Assembly: GCA_041654215.1 (NCBI GenBank)
Contig: JBAZDY010000008.1
Location: 1-39,215, forward strand
DNA length: 39,215 bases
From: Undivivens sp041654215
GTDB lineage: Bacteria > Omnitrophota > Gorgyraeia > Gygaellales > Profunditerraquicolaceae
Direction of reading: 5' to 3'
Made by a program: the position numbers and the translations under genes. This document shows, one piece after another, positions 14,835 to 24,600 of this stretch. Within the stretch, counting starts at the first letter, position 1. Each line of letters begins with the position of its first letter. Under the pieces are notes generated by a model, which saw only the letters and a program-made list of their open reading frames with translations, did no database searches and was not told the DNA's origin.

Positions 14835-14960
14835 GAGGGAATAATATTTGGTAGGGCAGGCGCCGCAGGGCATAGGTTCCACACCCGGTATCCTATGCGG
14901 ATAAAGTGAACCCAAGCACTCCGCTAAACGGATATCAGAGAAAAGCCTGCTCATTCCCTC
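14835..14960 (+). ncRNA. Candidate structured RNA upstream of terminase
   Basis: No reading frame of note is present, but the region can fold in a nested way. P1 is 14835-14842 with 14953-14960 (8 bp). P2 is 14854-14861 with 14945-14952 (8 pairs, one G-U). P3 is 14870-14876 with 14892-14898 (7 bp). Two short hairpins follow: AGTG/CACT at 14905-14920 and CCG/CGG at 14921-14931. A terminator follows at 14969. This resembles a multibranched RNA domain with its own terminator. It may instead be a packaging-site DNA structure. I know no class that it matches. Confidence 0.5.
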
Positions 14961-14968
14961 TTTAATCA

Positions 14969-14996
14969 AGCCCCGGTAAACGCCGGGGCTTTTTTA
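14969..14996 (+). terminator. Terminator behind the structured RNA
   Basis: AGCCCCGG (14969-14976), loop TAAACG and CCGGGGCT (14983-14990) are followed by a T run. It is nearly the same sequence as the terminator at 15086. Confidence 0.9.
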
Positions 14997-15003
14997 TTAG
15001 CAT

Positions 15004-15075
15004 CGCGGGCAGGCCAAGAGCAGGCGCTGGCGTCATAACCCAGAGAGCCGGGTTCAACTCCCGGGCCCGCTACCA
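15004..15075 (+). tRNA. Degenerate tRNA-Met-like gene (anticodon CAT)
   Basis: The acceptor strands GCGGGC (15005-15010) and GCCCGC (15065-15070) pair, with an unpaired first position C opposite T, and ACCA is encoded at the 3' end. The T-arm is CCGGG/CCCGG-like around TTCAACT. The anticodon loop GTCATAA has anticodon CAT at 15034-15036. The D-arm is short (GCC/GGC) without the usual GG, and the top anticodon-stem pair is C-C. The unpaired first position and C-A-T loop recall initiator tRNA. It may be a weak tRNA, a decoy or a decayed remnant. Confidence 0.6.
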
Positions 15076-15085
15076 GGAACGATAA

Positions 15086-15114
15086 AGCCTCGGTTAAACG
15101 CCGGGGCTTTTTTA
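15086..15114 (+). terminator. Terminator before terminase
   Basis: AGCCTCGG (15086-15093) pairs with CCGGGGCT (15101-15108, one G-U) and a T run follows. It ends 11 bases before the small terminase start, so late transcripts must read through or start downstream. Confidence 0.8.
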
Positions 15115-15124
15115 TTGGGGAAAA

Positions 15125-15601
15125 ATGTCAAAAAAAAAGTCAGAGAAAATACAACACCGGCAGGATTGGCACAAAGAGAGATTCCTCGACCGGTATCCGC
15201 GGTACTGCCAGGTAGACAAGACGGCCAAAGCGGCGGGTATAGACCGGACAACGTTTTACAAGTGGCTGGAGGATGACGAGGATTTTGCCAAGGCCTTCGA
15301 GGACGCCAAAAAGAGGGCGGTTGAAACACTGGAGGCGGAAGCGTTCCGGCGCGGGGTAAAGGGCATCCTGAAGCCGGTATTCTACAAGGGCGGCCGGTGC
15401 GGGCAGATACGGGAATATTCCGACACGCTGTTAATCGTCCTGCTTAAAGCCAATGCGCCGGAGAAGTACCGGGAGCGGCATGAGATAAGCGGGCCGGGCG
15501 GCGGGCCGTTGAAGAGTGAGCTTAACATCATCGTCAAGGACAAAGAGACGGCGGAGATGATAGGCAAGATTCACGAGCGGACGGAGAAAAGTGGAGTTTA
15601 A
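15125..15601 (+). CDS. terS: Terminase small subunit
   Basis: In the 158-residue protein, the N-terminal helix-turn-helix (TAKAAGIDRTTFYKWLEDDEDF, split here as TAKAAGI and TTFYKWL) is the typical DNA-recognition part of phage small terminases. A helical oligomerisation segment and a C-terminal tail that probably contacts the large subunit follow. It overlaps the large subunit gene by 11 bases. It should recognise the packaging site, perhaps in the non-coding region just upstream. Confidence 0.85.
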   Translation: MSKKKSEKIQHRQDWHKERFLDRYPRYCQVDKTAKAAGIDRTTFYKWLEDDEDFAKAFEDAKKRAVETLEAEAFRRGVKGILKPVFYKGGRCGQIREYSDTLLIVLLKANAPEKYRERHEISGPGGGPLKSELNIIVKDKETAEMIGKIHERTEKSGV

Positions 15602-16790
15602 GACCACACGGATTTATAAGGACCTGGTTAGGGCCTGGGTTGAGCATAAACGGCGGTTCATGGCGGAGGGGGGGACATCCAGCTCGAAGACGTATTCCAT
15701 CCTCCAGTTTTTGATAACGCTGGCGCGTGAAGCAAAAGAGCCGTTACTGATATCCATCGTATCCGAATCGTTGCCGCACCTGAAACGGGGTTGTATACGG
15801 GATTTCTTCAACATCCTGGGTGAGAGTACGGAAAACAACCCGTACTGGAGCAAGACCGAATTTATTTACAGCCGTCCGGACTGGAAGGGGCGGTTTGAAT
15901 TCTTCGGGGCGGATGACAGCAGCAAGGCGCGGGGGCCGCGGCGGCAGATACTTTTCATCAACGAGGCCAACAACGTGATATGGGAGACGGCCAGAAACCT
16001 CGATATCCGCACTTCCATGTTCACAGTCATAGACTGGAATCCGGTAAGCGAGTTCTGGGCGCATGAGTTCTGGCTGAATGAGCCGGACAATGCGTATTCG
16101 CATTCGACCTACCTGGACGCCAAAGACGCCGGCGTGCTGCCGGAACAGGTAATAAAGGACATCGAGAGTTACCGGGAGAAAGACCCGAACTGGTGGAACG
16201 TGTACGGGCTGGGGCTGGTAGGCAGGATAGAGGGGTTGGTGCATCCGTCATTCATGCAGGTGGACGGCTTGCCGCCGATGGGGACGGAGTTTTACGGGCT
16301 GGACTGGGGGTTTGCGTCCGACCCGACCGTGCTGGTCAAGAACGTGGTAATAGGCGATAAACTGTATTCCAAACAGATGTTCTACGATTTTTCAGCACTG
16401 ACGAACGGGCAGATAGCGCAGCGGATGACGCTCCTGGGAGTGGATACGAAAACGCCGATATATGCCGACCCCGATGAGCCGAAAAGCATCGAAGAGATAA
16501 GTAAAATGGGGTTTAACATCCTCGAAGGGGTAAAAGGCCCCGGCAGCGTTGAGTACGGTACGCAACGGGTTAACCAGTTTTACCAGTACTGGACAAAAGA
16601 CAGTATTGACTGCATTAAAGAGCAAAGGAACTTCAGATACATCAAAAAGGTGGTGCAGGGGCGGGAAATATTCACCGATGAGACCACGCACCAGTATTCT
16701 CACGGCATGAGCGCAAGGCGATATGGCGTAGCAACGTTCAAAATGCGAACCAGTCCTTTACAACCCTTAAAATCATCATACAGCTTTTAG
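15591..16790 (+). CDS. terL: Terminase large subunit
   Basis: The 399-residue packaging motor starts with GTG 15591. The ATPase domain has the Walker A-like GGTSSSKT (27-34) and Walker B ILFINEAN (120-127). The C-terminal nuclease domain begins near residue 230 with GLDWGFASDP, whose aspartates are likely metal ligands, and a second acidic site is in YADPDEP. It belongs to the PBSX-like/Terminase_3 type. Length is normal to slightly short. Confidence 0.95.
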   Translation: MEFKTTRIYKDLVRAWVEHKRRFMAEGGTSSSKTYSILQFLITLAREAKEPLLISIVSESLPHLKRGCIRDFFNILGESTENNPYWSKTEFIYSRPDWKGRFEFFGADDSSKARGPRRQILFINEANNVIWETARNLDIRTSMFTVIDWNPVSEFWAHEFWLNEPDNAYSHSTYLDAKDAGVLPEQVIKDIESYREKDPNWWNVYGLGLVGRIEGLVHPSFMQVDGLPPMGTEFYGLDWGFASDPTVLVKNVVIGDKLYSKQMFYDFSALTNGQIAQRMTLLGVDTKTPIYADPDEPKSIEEISKMGFNILEGVKGPGSVEYGTQRVNQFYQYWTKDSIDCIKEQRNFRYIKKVVQGREIFTDETTHQYSHGMSARRYGVATFKMRTSPLQPLKSSYSF

Positions 16791-16799
16791 GAGGTTTAA

Positions 16800-18497
16800 A
16801 TGACAGACCAGATTTTAGATTTACACAAAGAGGCCATGGCCGAATTATCAGACCTGCAAAAGCGCATGGATGATGACCAGGATTTTCCCCGCAATGTACA
16901 GTATATCATGCAAGATGCTAAGGGCAAGAAAATTGACGGTGTAGTGAATATAACTATTAACCGGCCTCTCGTATTTCGTACTTATGTTGAGGCTGCTCTT
17001 GGAAAATCAGATGAAAAAGTGCTGGTTAATTCCGATGACGAGAAATTAAACACTGCCAACATCGAAAAAATAATCACTGCCATATACGCTCAAGGTAACG
17101 CCAAGCGGGGTAAGAACGGTAATTGGAAAATCGAGAGTGTTATTGACCAGATGACCTGCGAGCGCGGTTCTGCGGCCATGCTGATAGTCTGCACGAAAAA
17201 GAATGACCCTAAAACCGGAGAATACCTTGACATTGATATTGTGGACTGGGATACCCGCTATAGCTGTTTTATCGAAGGCTCAGACGGGTATAAGCAGGCT
17301 GGCATCGATACGGAAAAAACGAAAGCGCAGATTGAATCAGCGGCGTGGGCTGTTGAAAAAGGCTTTCAGATATCCGGCAAATCGGGGATACAGACCGAGA
17401 TATGGACCCTTGATAAGCATTTATTTTACATAGACGATAAAGAGGAATTCGGTGAGGATAATCCTTTCGGGTTCGTGCCGATAGCGTTCCGCAGGGTGCC
17501 TATAGGCACGATGTTATCAGATAAAGACAGACTTAAATACGAGGGAGAATCCATCTTTTACCCTATACGCTCGATAGTAAAAGAGATTAACCGTATTTAT
17601 TCCATCATATCTACAAAAGCCATTGAATCAATTAAGGGGCCGATACAGGTTAAGACCGATAAAGATTTAGGACCGAACTTTTACCGCGAAGCAACCGCCC
17701 CTGGTGCGGCCACGTCTGTTGATGAAACTGACGCTATCCGCCCTATACAGTTTAACGATATCAAACAATCGGCACTACATCAATTAGGGCTGTTGGAAAA
17801 CCAGTTGGATGACGCAACGCTATCACGAGTAATGCGCGGTACTCTGCCGACTGGCGGTATATCTGCTGTCGCCTTGCTTGAAATAGAGCGAGGACAGGGA
17901 CAGGTACTCGAACCACGCCTTGCAACAAGGGGTTTACTGAAAACATCTGGCGCAGAAATGGCTATAGCGGAAATCCTTACCCTCAACCTTAATTCCTTCG
18001 ATATAGGCACGAAAGGCCACAAGAAGAGTTGGAATAAAAAGGACATTGAAGGCGAATACGAGATTCAGTACATTTACTCCAACAAAACTACTGAAACAGA
18101 TTACGCCCGATTATCTATAGCTAAAGGTTATAAGGATGTTCTGGACGATTTAACCGTTTTGAGGGATGTCCTCCATCGAGACGACCCCGAAGGCGACCTG
18201 GCAAAACTCCATCGCCAGCAATTAAGGGAACTCGTACCGCCGTTAAGAATATATGACGGTGTAATGGCTTTATCCAAACTATACGAAGATGGCGATGAAT
18301 CAGTGGCCCCGGAAATCGATATCGCCGAGGCATACCTGGGGGTAGCAGTAGAACAGCTAAAGTCCGGCCAATTCCCGCAACTGGGAGAAAGTAAAAGGCC
18401 GGAAGACAAGACAGATTTACCGATTGTATCTGATTTGAGTTCTAACCAGAAAGCGGCGGATTTGAAACGCAGTCCCGCTGATATGGAGGCCGGATAA
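16800..18497 (+). CDS. Portal protein
   Basis: The 565-residue protein follows large terminase with AGGAGG just upstream. A long alpha-helical central part (SIVKEINRIYSIISTKAIESIKG split by charged turns), a conserved-type LPTGGISAVALLEIERG segment near residue 350 and the position between terminase and the giant protein identify it as the portal ring through which DNA is packaged. The DNA is visibly AT-richer than the terminase genes, which suggests mosaic origin. Confidence 0.85.
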   Translation: MTDQILDLHKEAMAELSDLQKRMDDDQDFPRNVQYIMQDAKGKKIDGVVNITINRPLVFRTYVEAALGKSDEKVLVNSDDEKLNTANIEKIITAIYAQGNAKRGKNGNWKIESVIDQMTCERGSAAMLIVCTKKNDPKTGEYLDIDIVDWDTRYSCFIEGSDGYKQAGIDTEKTKAQIESAAWAVEKGFQISGKSGIQTEIWTLDKHLFYIDDKEEFGEDNPFGFVPIAFRRVPIGTMLSDKDRLKYEGESIFYPIRSIVKEINRIYSIISTKAIESIKGPIQVKTDKDLGPNFYREATAPGAATSVDETDAIRPIQFNDIKQSALHQLGLLENQLDDATLSRVMRGTLPTGGISAVALLEIERGQGQVLEPRLATRGLLKTSGAEMAIAEILTLNLNSFDIGTKGHKKSWNKKDIEGEYEIQYIYSNKTTETDYARLSIAKGYKDVLDDLTVLRDVLHRDDPEGDLAKLHRQQLRELVPPLRIYDGVMALSKLYEDGDESVAPEIDIAEAYLGVAVEQLKSGQFPQLGESKRPEDKTDLPIVSDLSSNQKAADLKRSPADMEAG

Positions 18498-18655
18498 TGG
18501 ACAAACGTTATAAACAAGACGAAGTGCGCAAAAGAATCAGTGCATTATTCATTAAAAATCCAACAGCATCATCCATGGCGCGGCCGCCCGGCGCGAACAT
18601 GAAAAACATAGCGCGCGGGAGCGCGGGCATTATAAAACCGCCGGAGATTAAGTAA
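18497..18655 (+). CDS. Small basic protein of unknown function
   Basis: The 52-residue product starts in overlap with the portal stop (TAATG), and the next gene starts at the following base. It is basic, with a Gly/Ala/Pro-rich end (ARPPGANMKN). Possibly a small head protein; no family is seen. Confidence 0.55.
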   Translation: MDKRYKQDEVRKRISALFIKNPTASSMARPPGANMKNIARGSAGIIKPPEIK

Positions 18656-21600
18656 ATGACAATGCCGACGATTGCCAATTTAAGGGCAAAGCTGAAAAGA
18701 AAAAGCCCCGTAGACCTGGCGGTTGAAAAACTAAAGAAGTTCCAGAAACCAAATAGCGATGAGTACGATGTGTGGGGGGCTTACGATTCCGGGGAGTACG
18801 AGCGTGAATTTTTGGCGCAGGTATTCGGGGAAGACGTGATAACCAGCGTTGAGAAATTAAGCGGCGAATACAATGCGGACATGGCCGCCCTCGAACCCTA
18901 CCGTGTTGAAGACAATTACCTCGTGCGGGGGGCGCTCAACGCCGGTGTCCCGGCAGACATATTAAAGCGGCGGTTTGGCGAAGACGCGATGACGGCGCTG
19001 GCCGCGCCCGTACCCGCTAACGCGGACATTTTAAAGCCGGTAAACATAGAAAATATTCCGCTGGCGCTGCCGGTACAGGAAACGGTGGAAGAGCGCGATA
19101 ACAGGCTTTACGAGCAGGCGGTATTCGAGACGCAGGTACTGCCCACGCTGCCGGGTGAAATAATGGGGCAATACTTTAGGGCGAAACGCGGGGACATAAC
19201 GGCGGATGAATTCAATGAGATTTACCGGACATGGCAGGAAACAAGGAAGCTCGAACTCACGGAGCTGGTGGGGAAACTTTTGCCGGGGTTAAATGAGATA
19301 GCGGAGGATAAACGCACCGGCGCGGCAATGGCTTACCTGGACGCGCTGTATAAAGACGAGGCGGTACAGGCGGGGTTTGTGGAGGCGATACGCGCGATGG
19401 GGCACACGCCGGAAGCGGAAGACATAATAAAAGGGGTTATGCCCGGGTTTACGGCGCGGGACATCAAGATAATATTCGGGGAGAATGTTACGCCGCTGGA
19501 ACAGTTACCGCTGGCCGGGTACCGGATATCCGAGCAACCGCTGCAGGACGTAATGGATTATGCGGTGAAAGACCCGGAAGGGTTAAGGCGGGCGGTAAGG
19601 TACGAGGGCCGGACTCCGGAGACGGAGGCGTTACTGGAAAGCGTTTACGGGGTGCTGCCGGATAATTACCTGGACAAGTATTTTGAGACGGGGCCCGCCG
19701 ATGACTTCCTGACGGGGAAGTGGTTACCGAAGCCGCTTAAAGACTATTGGGGAATGGCGGTACAGGGGATAGGGGACATATTATCAATGACGGGCGGTGT
19801 TGCGGACCGGTTCGGCGCGGACGGCATGGCGGAAGAATTAAAACTGGCTGGGACATACGGGCAGGTCTACGCCAAAGACGTAAAAATTGCCGATAAATAT
19901 ACGCCGCAGTGGTTTGCGCAGAACATGGCGCGCATGGCGCCGCTGATGCTGGGGCTTATGGGGGTAAGCATTATAACGGGCGGTACCGCGTCCGGCGTGA
20001 TAGCGGCGGCGGGCGGCGGGACGTTTTTACAGGCGGCGGGCGCCGCTGTTGTATCCGGCGTTGTATCCAGCACTGGGGAAGGGTTAATGGAGGCGGGGGA
20101 CGCTTACAACGAGGCCAAGGCAAGAGGGCTAAACGATGCTGAAGCGGGAGCGGTATTCGACCGCGTATTCCAGCAAAATGTCGCGCTGTTATCCGGCTCA
20201 AACACCGTGCAATACGGGCTGACGTTTTTTATACCGGGCGGCAAGGCAACATCATTCCTGGTCAAAGCGCTGACGTACGGATTTGACGCGGCAAGCGAGG
20301 GCGCGGAAGAGGCGGGGCAGCTTGCGATACAGCGGGGGGCGCTGGGTGAACCGCAACGGTTCGATGACGAGATGCTCCAGAGCCTTGTTTTGGGCACGGC
20401 GGGCGGTTTTGCCTTCGCCGGTATAGGTACGGTAAACAGCCTGATACAGGAAAAAATTATAAACAAGATGCCGGAGAGCGATTACGACCAGTTCCGGCAA
20501 AAGATACAGTCGTACATAGGGTTGGGATTCAGCCGCAAAGAGGCGGAAGCTAAGACATGGGACGAGTTCGCGGGGACGCCGGAGGGATTGACGGCGGTGA
20601 AAGAGGCGGCGGATGAAGTAATGGCGGAAGAGGCGGCGGAAATGCGGGCGCAGGCCCCGCAGGCGCAGGCGGCGGTAAAGGAAATAAGCGGGCAGGCCGG
20701 TACCGCTAACGAACAGGTAGATAATTTTGTCAATGAGTTTACGGAAAAAGATAGCGGAACCAAAGAGGTAAGCTATCCGAATATTGAAAAAGACAATGCA
20801 ATCACAAATCAAGTACGGGAGATAGTCCAAAAACAAAACGAAATAATAGACCAGCAGGGCGAAATACTTTCCAAATATAAAAAAGATAAATACGGTAATA
20901 TATCTCTATCCCCTCAAGACGAAAGAAGGTTTGATGAATTAACTGCCCAGAGAGAGGAATTAAGCAAACAAAGGGACGCACTGGAGAAAACACGCCCCAA
21001 TGCGGATTTGGTTAAAAAAGAGGCTAATGCAAGGTCTCAATCCTTAGATACTAAACCGGTAAAGACAGTTACCCCTCGTCTTCCTAAGAGTTATGTTGAT
21101 TTTCTTAAAGAGGATGCCCCAGATCCGCAGACGGCTAAAGAAAATATTGCCAAAGCGCGTAAGGCTTATGCCGAGGGCGATATTATGACGCTTGAGGAGC
21201 TGGGATTAGATGAAGCCTCTAAAGAATTACAGGAAAATACAATAAAAAGGGAACTGTCTAAACCAAAAAAAAATCAAATACCAAACAAAGAAGCGCAATT
21301 CCAGCAAGTACAGGAAACGGTAGAAGATAGTGGTGTTCCGCCTGTTAATCTTCCCAAGGCACCTGCACCGCCCACTGTTACACCCTCAACACAACAGCCG
21401 CAAAGTCAAAGTCCCGTCCAAGCTCGTAAGGTTGAAGATGTGGTAAAAAGCGTAGTTGAAGCTATCCGGGACGCTAAACCTGCCCGCGAAGCAACGGAAC
21501 AAATGAAGCATAAAGAACTACAAAAGCGGGCTGCTGTTTATGCTTCTATATTGCAAGGCGGGCAAGGTTCAAAGGCTTTCGATAAAGCCAAGTCTGCGCT

Positions 21601-24600
21601 TAAAGGAGAACTACCGCAGGCCGACTTCGAGCTTGACCTTGTGAAATTTGAAATATCGGAAGCTGATATCCAGACCATGTTTGAAAAAATAAGGCTTTCC
21701 AATCTAAGGCCGTTTCAAAAACTAAATACCGCCGAGGCTTTAAATAAACTGTTAACAGGGCAGATACCAACCGAGGGCGATATCAACCTACTGGAAAAAA
21801 TGTTTGGTAAGGAACTGGCAGACGCTATATTGAGCAAGCTATCAGGTTGGCAAAAAGCAGGAAAAGTAACTCAATCCGTCCTTAATATTCCTCGTACTCT
21901 ACAGACAATAGCCGACCTTTCCGCTACATTACGGCAGGGCATTGTTCTGGCCTTCGGACAGCCAATACAATTTGGTAAATCTTTTGTTAATGAACTTAAA
22001 GCTGTATTCAGTGAAAATAATTACAACAACCTGAATGATATTCTTGACAATATGAGGTATTCACAGGAGGCTACTGAACATAAGTTATATCAGGCGCATA
22101 ACGTAGGAACTGCCAGTAGCCCCAGTGCCTATGAGGAGGCTTTTCAGGCCAGAATACTTGAACATGTACCAATTATTAAAAATATTGTTCGTGCCAGTGA
22201 ACGCGCTTACAACATGTTTTTGGATACTCTGCGCATGGAAACCTGGGCGTACTGGTGCCGGAAATGGGAAGGTACGGGGAAAAGCTGGAATGACTATGAC
22301 AAGCTGGCCGACTTTATCAACCATGCTACCGGGCGCGGAGACCTGGGTAAATTTGAAAACGCTGCCTCATGGTTAAACGCTGCCTTTTTCAGTCCACGCT
22401 TTATTGCGTCAAGGATTCAGGTCCCGCTTGACCTGATTACGACCACCCCTGCGGTAAGAAAAATTATTGCTCGTAACCTCGTGGCTTTTGTAGGTTCCGG
22501 CTTACTGGCTATTATGCTGGCCAAACTAGGCGGTGCGGAAACAGAAGACGATCCGCGCTCCGCTGACTTCGGAAAAATAAAGATAGGCAATACACGCCTT
22601 GACATCTGGGGTTCTTATCTGCCTTATGCCCGATTTGTAACACAGGTAATAACGGGTGAGCGTAAAAGCACGAGTACCGGCGATGTTTACGATATCAACC
22701 GCAAGGATATAGCCGCTAACTTCCTGCGCTCTAAACTTGCCCCTGTCCCTGGTATGTTATGGGATTTAGCTGAAGGTAAGACCTTTATCGGGGATGAAAT
22801 TAACGCAAAGAACGCAGGACAGCTTATCTTTGAACGCTTAACTCCAATGTTTCTACAGGATGTTATAGAGTCAGTAGAAGATTCCGGCGGAATGGGAGCG
22901 TTATACGGTGTGTTATCCGCGCTCGGCGTGGGTGTGCAGACCTATGAAGACAACTGGAACACACAGGAAACCAAGCTAGGTCTTCCCGTTAATGAAAACG
23001 TATTGCCATATACAGCGGCGGTTAAAATATATACAGCTAAATACTATTATTCGGAAATCGGTAGGATGATAGGGGATGCCACGGCGGACATGCTCAAAAA
23101 GAAAAAGACTATCCCCGCTAAAGTAGTGAGCGTTGCCGAGGCAAGGGATTTAAAGAAAGAACTGGAAGTAATCCCAAATCATAAACTCACATCATTAAAT
23201 GCTGATCCGGCAAAAGGCGATACGTTCATACAGTATTTTATGCAATGGCAGGCGCGGGAAAAGATTACCGATGAGACTGAACTTAAAGAGTTTGACAATC
23301 AATATCCCCAAGCCTATATAGGAAATATAACCCAGAACGAGTACGTACTTTTACAGCAATACCATAATCTAACCGGAGACGAGCAAAAGCAATTCCTTAA
23401 AGCGCACCCGGAACTCAACATCAACCCCCGTATCGAATGGCTGAAAGCGCACCCGCAGGAAAACGCCGTACTATCCTTATGGGGACAGGCGGATATCTAT
23501 ACCCAGGAAGCGTATAGCAAGGTTATGACACTTGCAAAGTCTCTGGATATACCAGAAAACGCGCTTGTCAATATTCCCCCCGCTGAAATAGCCGGTGATT
23601 ACTTCAAGTACCAGGACAGCGTTAACGCGACCAGCGCGAATAGCTGGGAGACGCAGTTAATCATCGTTCAAAACGATAAACTCAAAGGCTGGCTGGGGAG
23701 AGAGGACATCAACACGCCGGCGGAAGCGCTGGAATTACAGATAAAGCACCGGGAACTTTACGACATCGAAGCCTCATACAGGGACAAGGATTCCGCGAAC
23801 TATATCGCGGACGATGATTTGAGGGCGGCGGCAATCAAGGCTTTAAAGACGGCTAATACGGAGTGGGTGGACGATATGCGGCGGGTGGAGGCGATTAAGA
23901 ACAACGGTTCCCAATACCAGAACGATTGGGCGGAGCGCGGAAAAACCGTTGACCGGTACGGGGCGGGGAGTTCCGAAGCGAAGTTATGGCTTTTAGAGCA
24001 CGGGGAAGTGTTCCGGTGGGCGCTTGGCAATAAACTACTTACCGATGACGGGGCGGGCTGGAATAAGAAGGTACTGGAGATAGACGTTGAATACCGCGGC
24101 CTTGATAAGCAGTACGAGAGCTACGGAGATGAAGAATCCAACGCCTACATAGATGATGAGAAGGCCAGGGCGGAAGCGCGGAAGGCGTTACTCGTGAGCA
24201 ACCCGGAATATGCGGACGCTCAAGCGCGGCGGGCGGTATACGCGGCGGGCGGGGACGATGCCGCAGCGGAAAACAATGTTGAATACGCAACAATAGTGCG
24301 GCAATACAGCGGGGGAAGCGCGGAAGCCAGGCTGTACCGGATAGACCATCCCGATTTCGACCTGTGGGGGAGGAATACGGAAACGTTCGGGTGGAGCGAG
24401 ATAAAAGACAATGTAAATGTTTTGCGTATCAACGCGCAGTGGCGGATATTTGACGAGCAATACGAAGCGATAAAGGACGCGGACCCGGACACGCAGGCCC
24501 GGTTGAGGGAAGAGTACCTCAATGAGCGCCTATCCTACAAAGCGGAGCGGCGGCGGCGGGAGGCATACCAGCTATTCGGCGGCGGCCCGGTAATACCGGT

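Noticed and set aside
20252..20836. Long minus-strand frames within the giant gene (also at 25049-25949)
   Set aside because: They are shadows of a high-GC coding strand without starts, ribosome sites or motifs.
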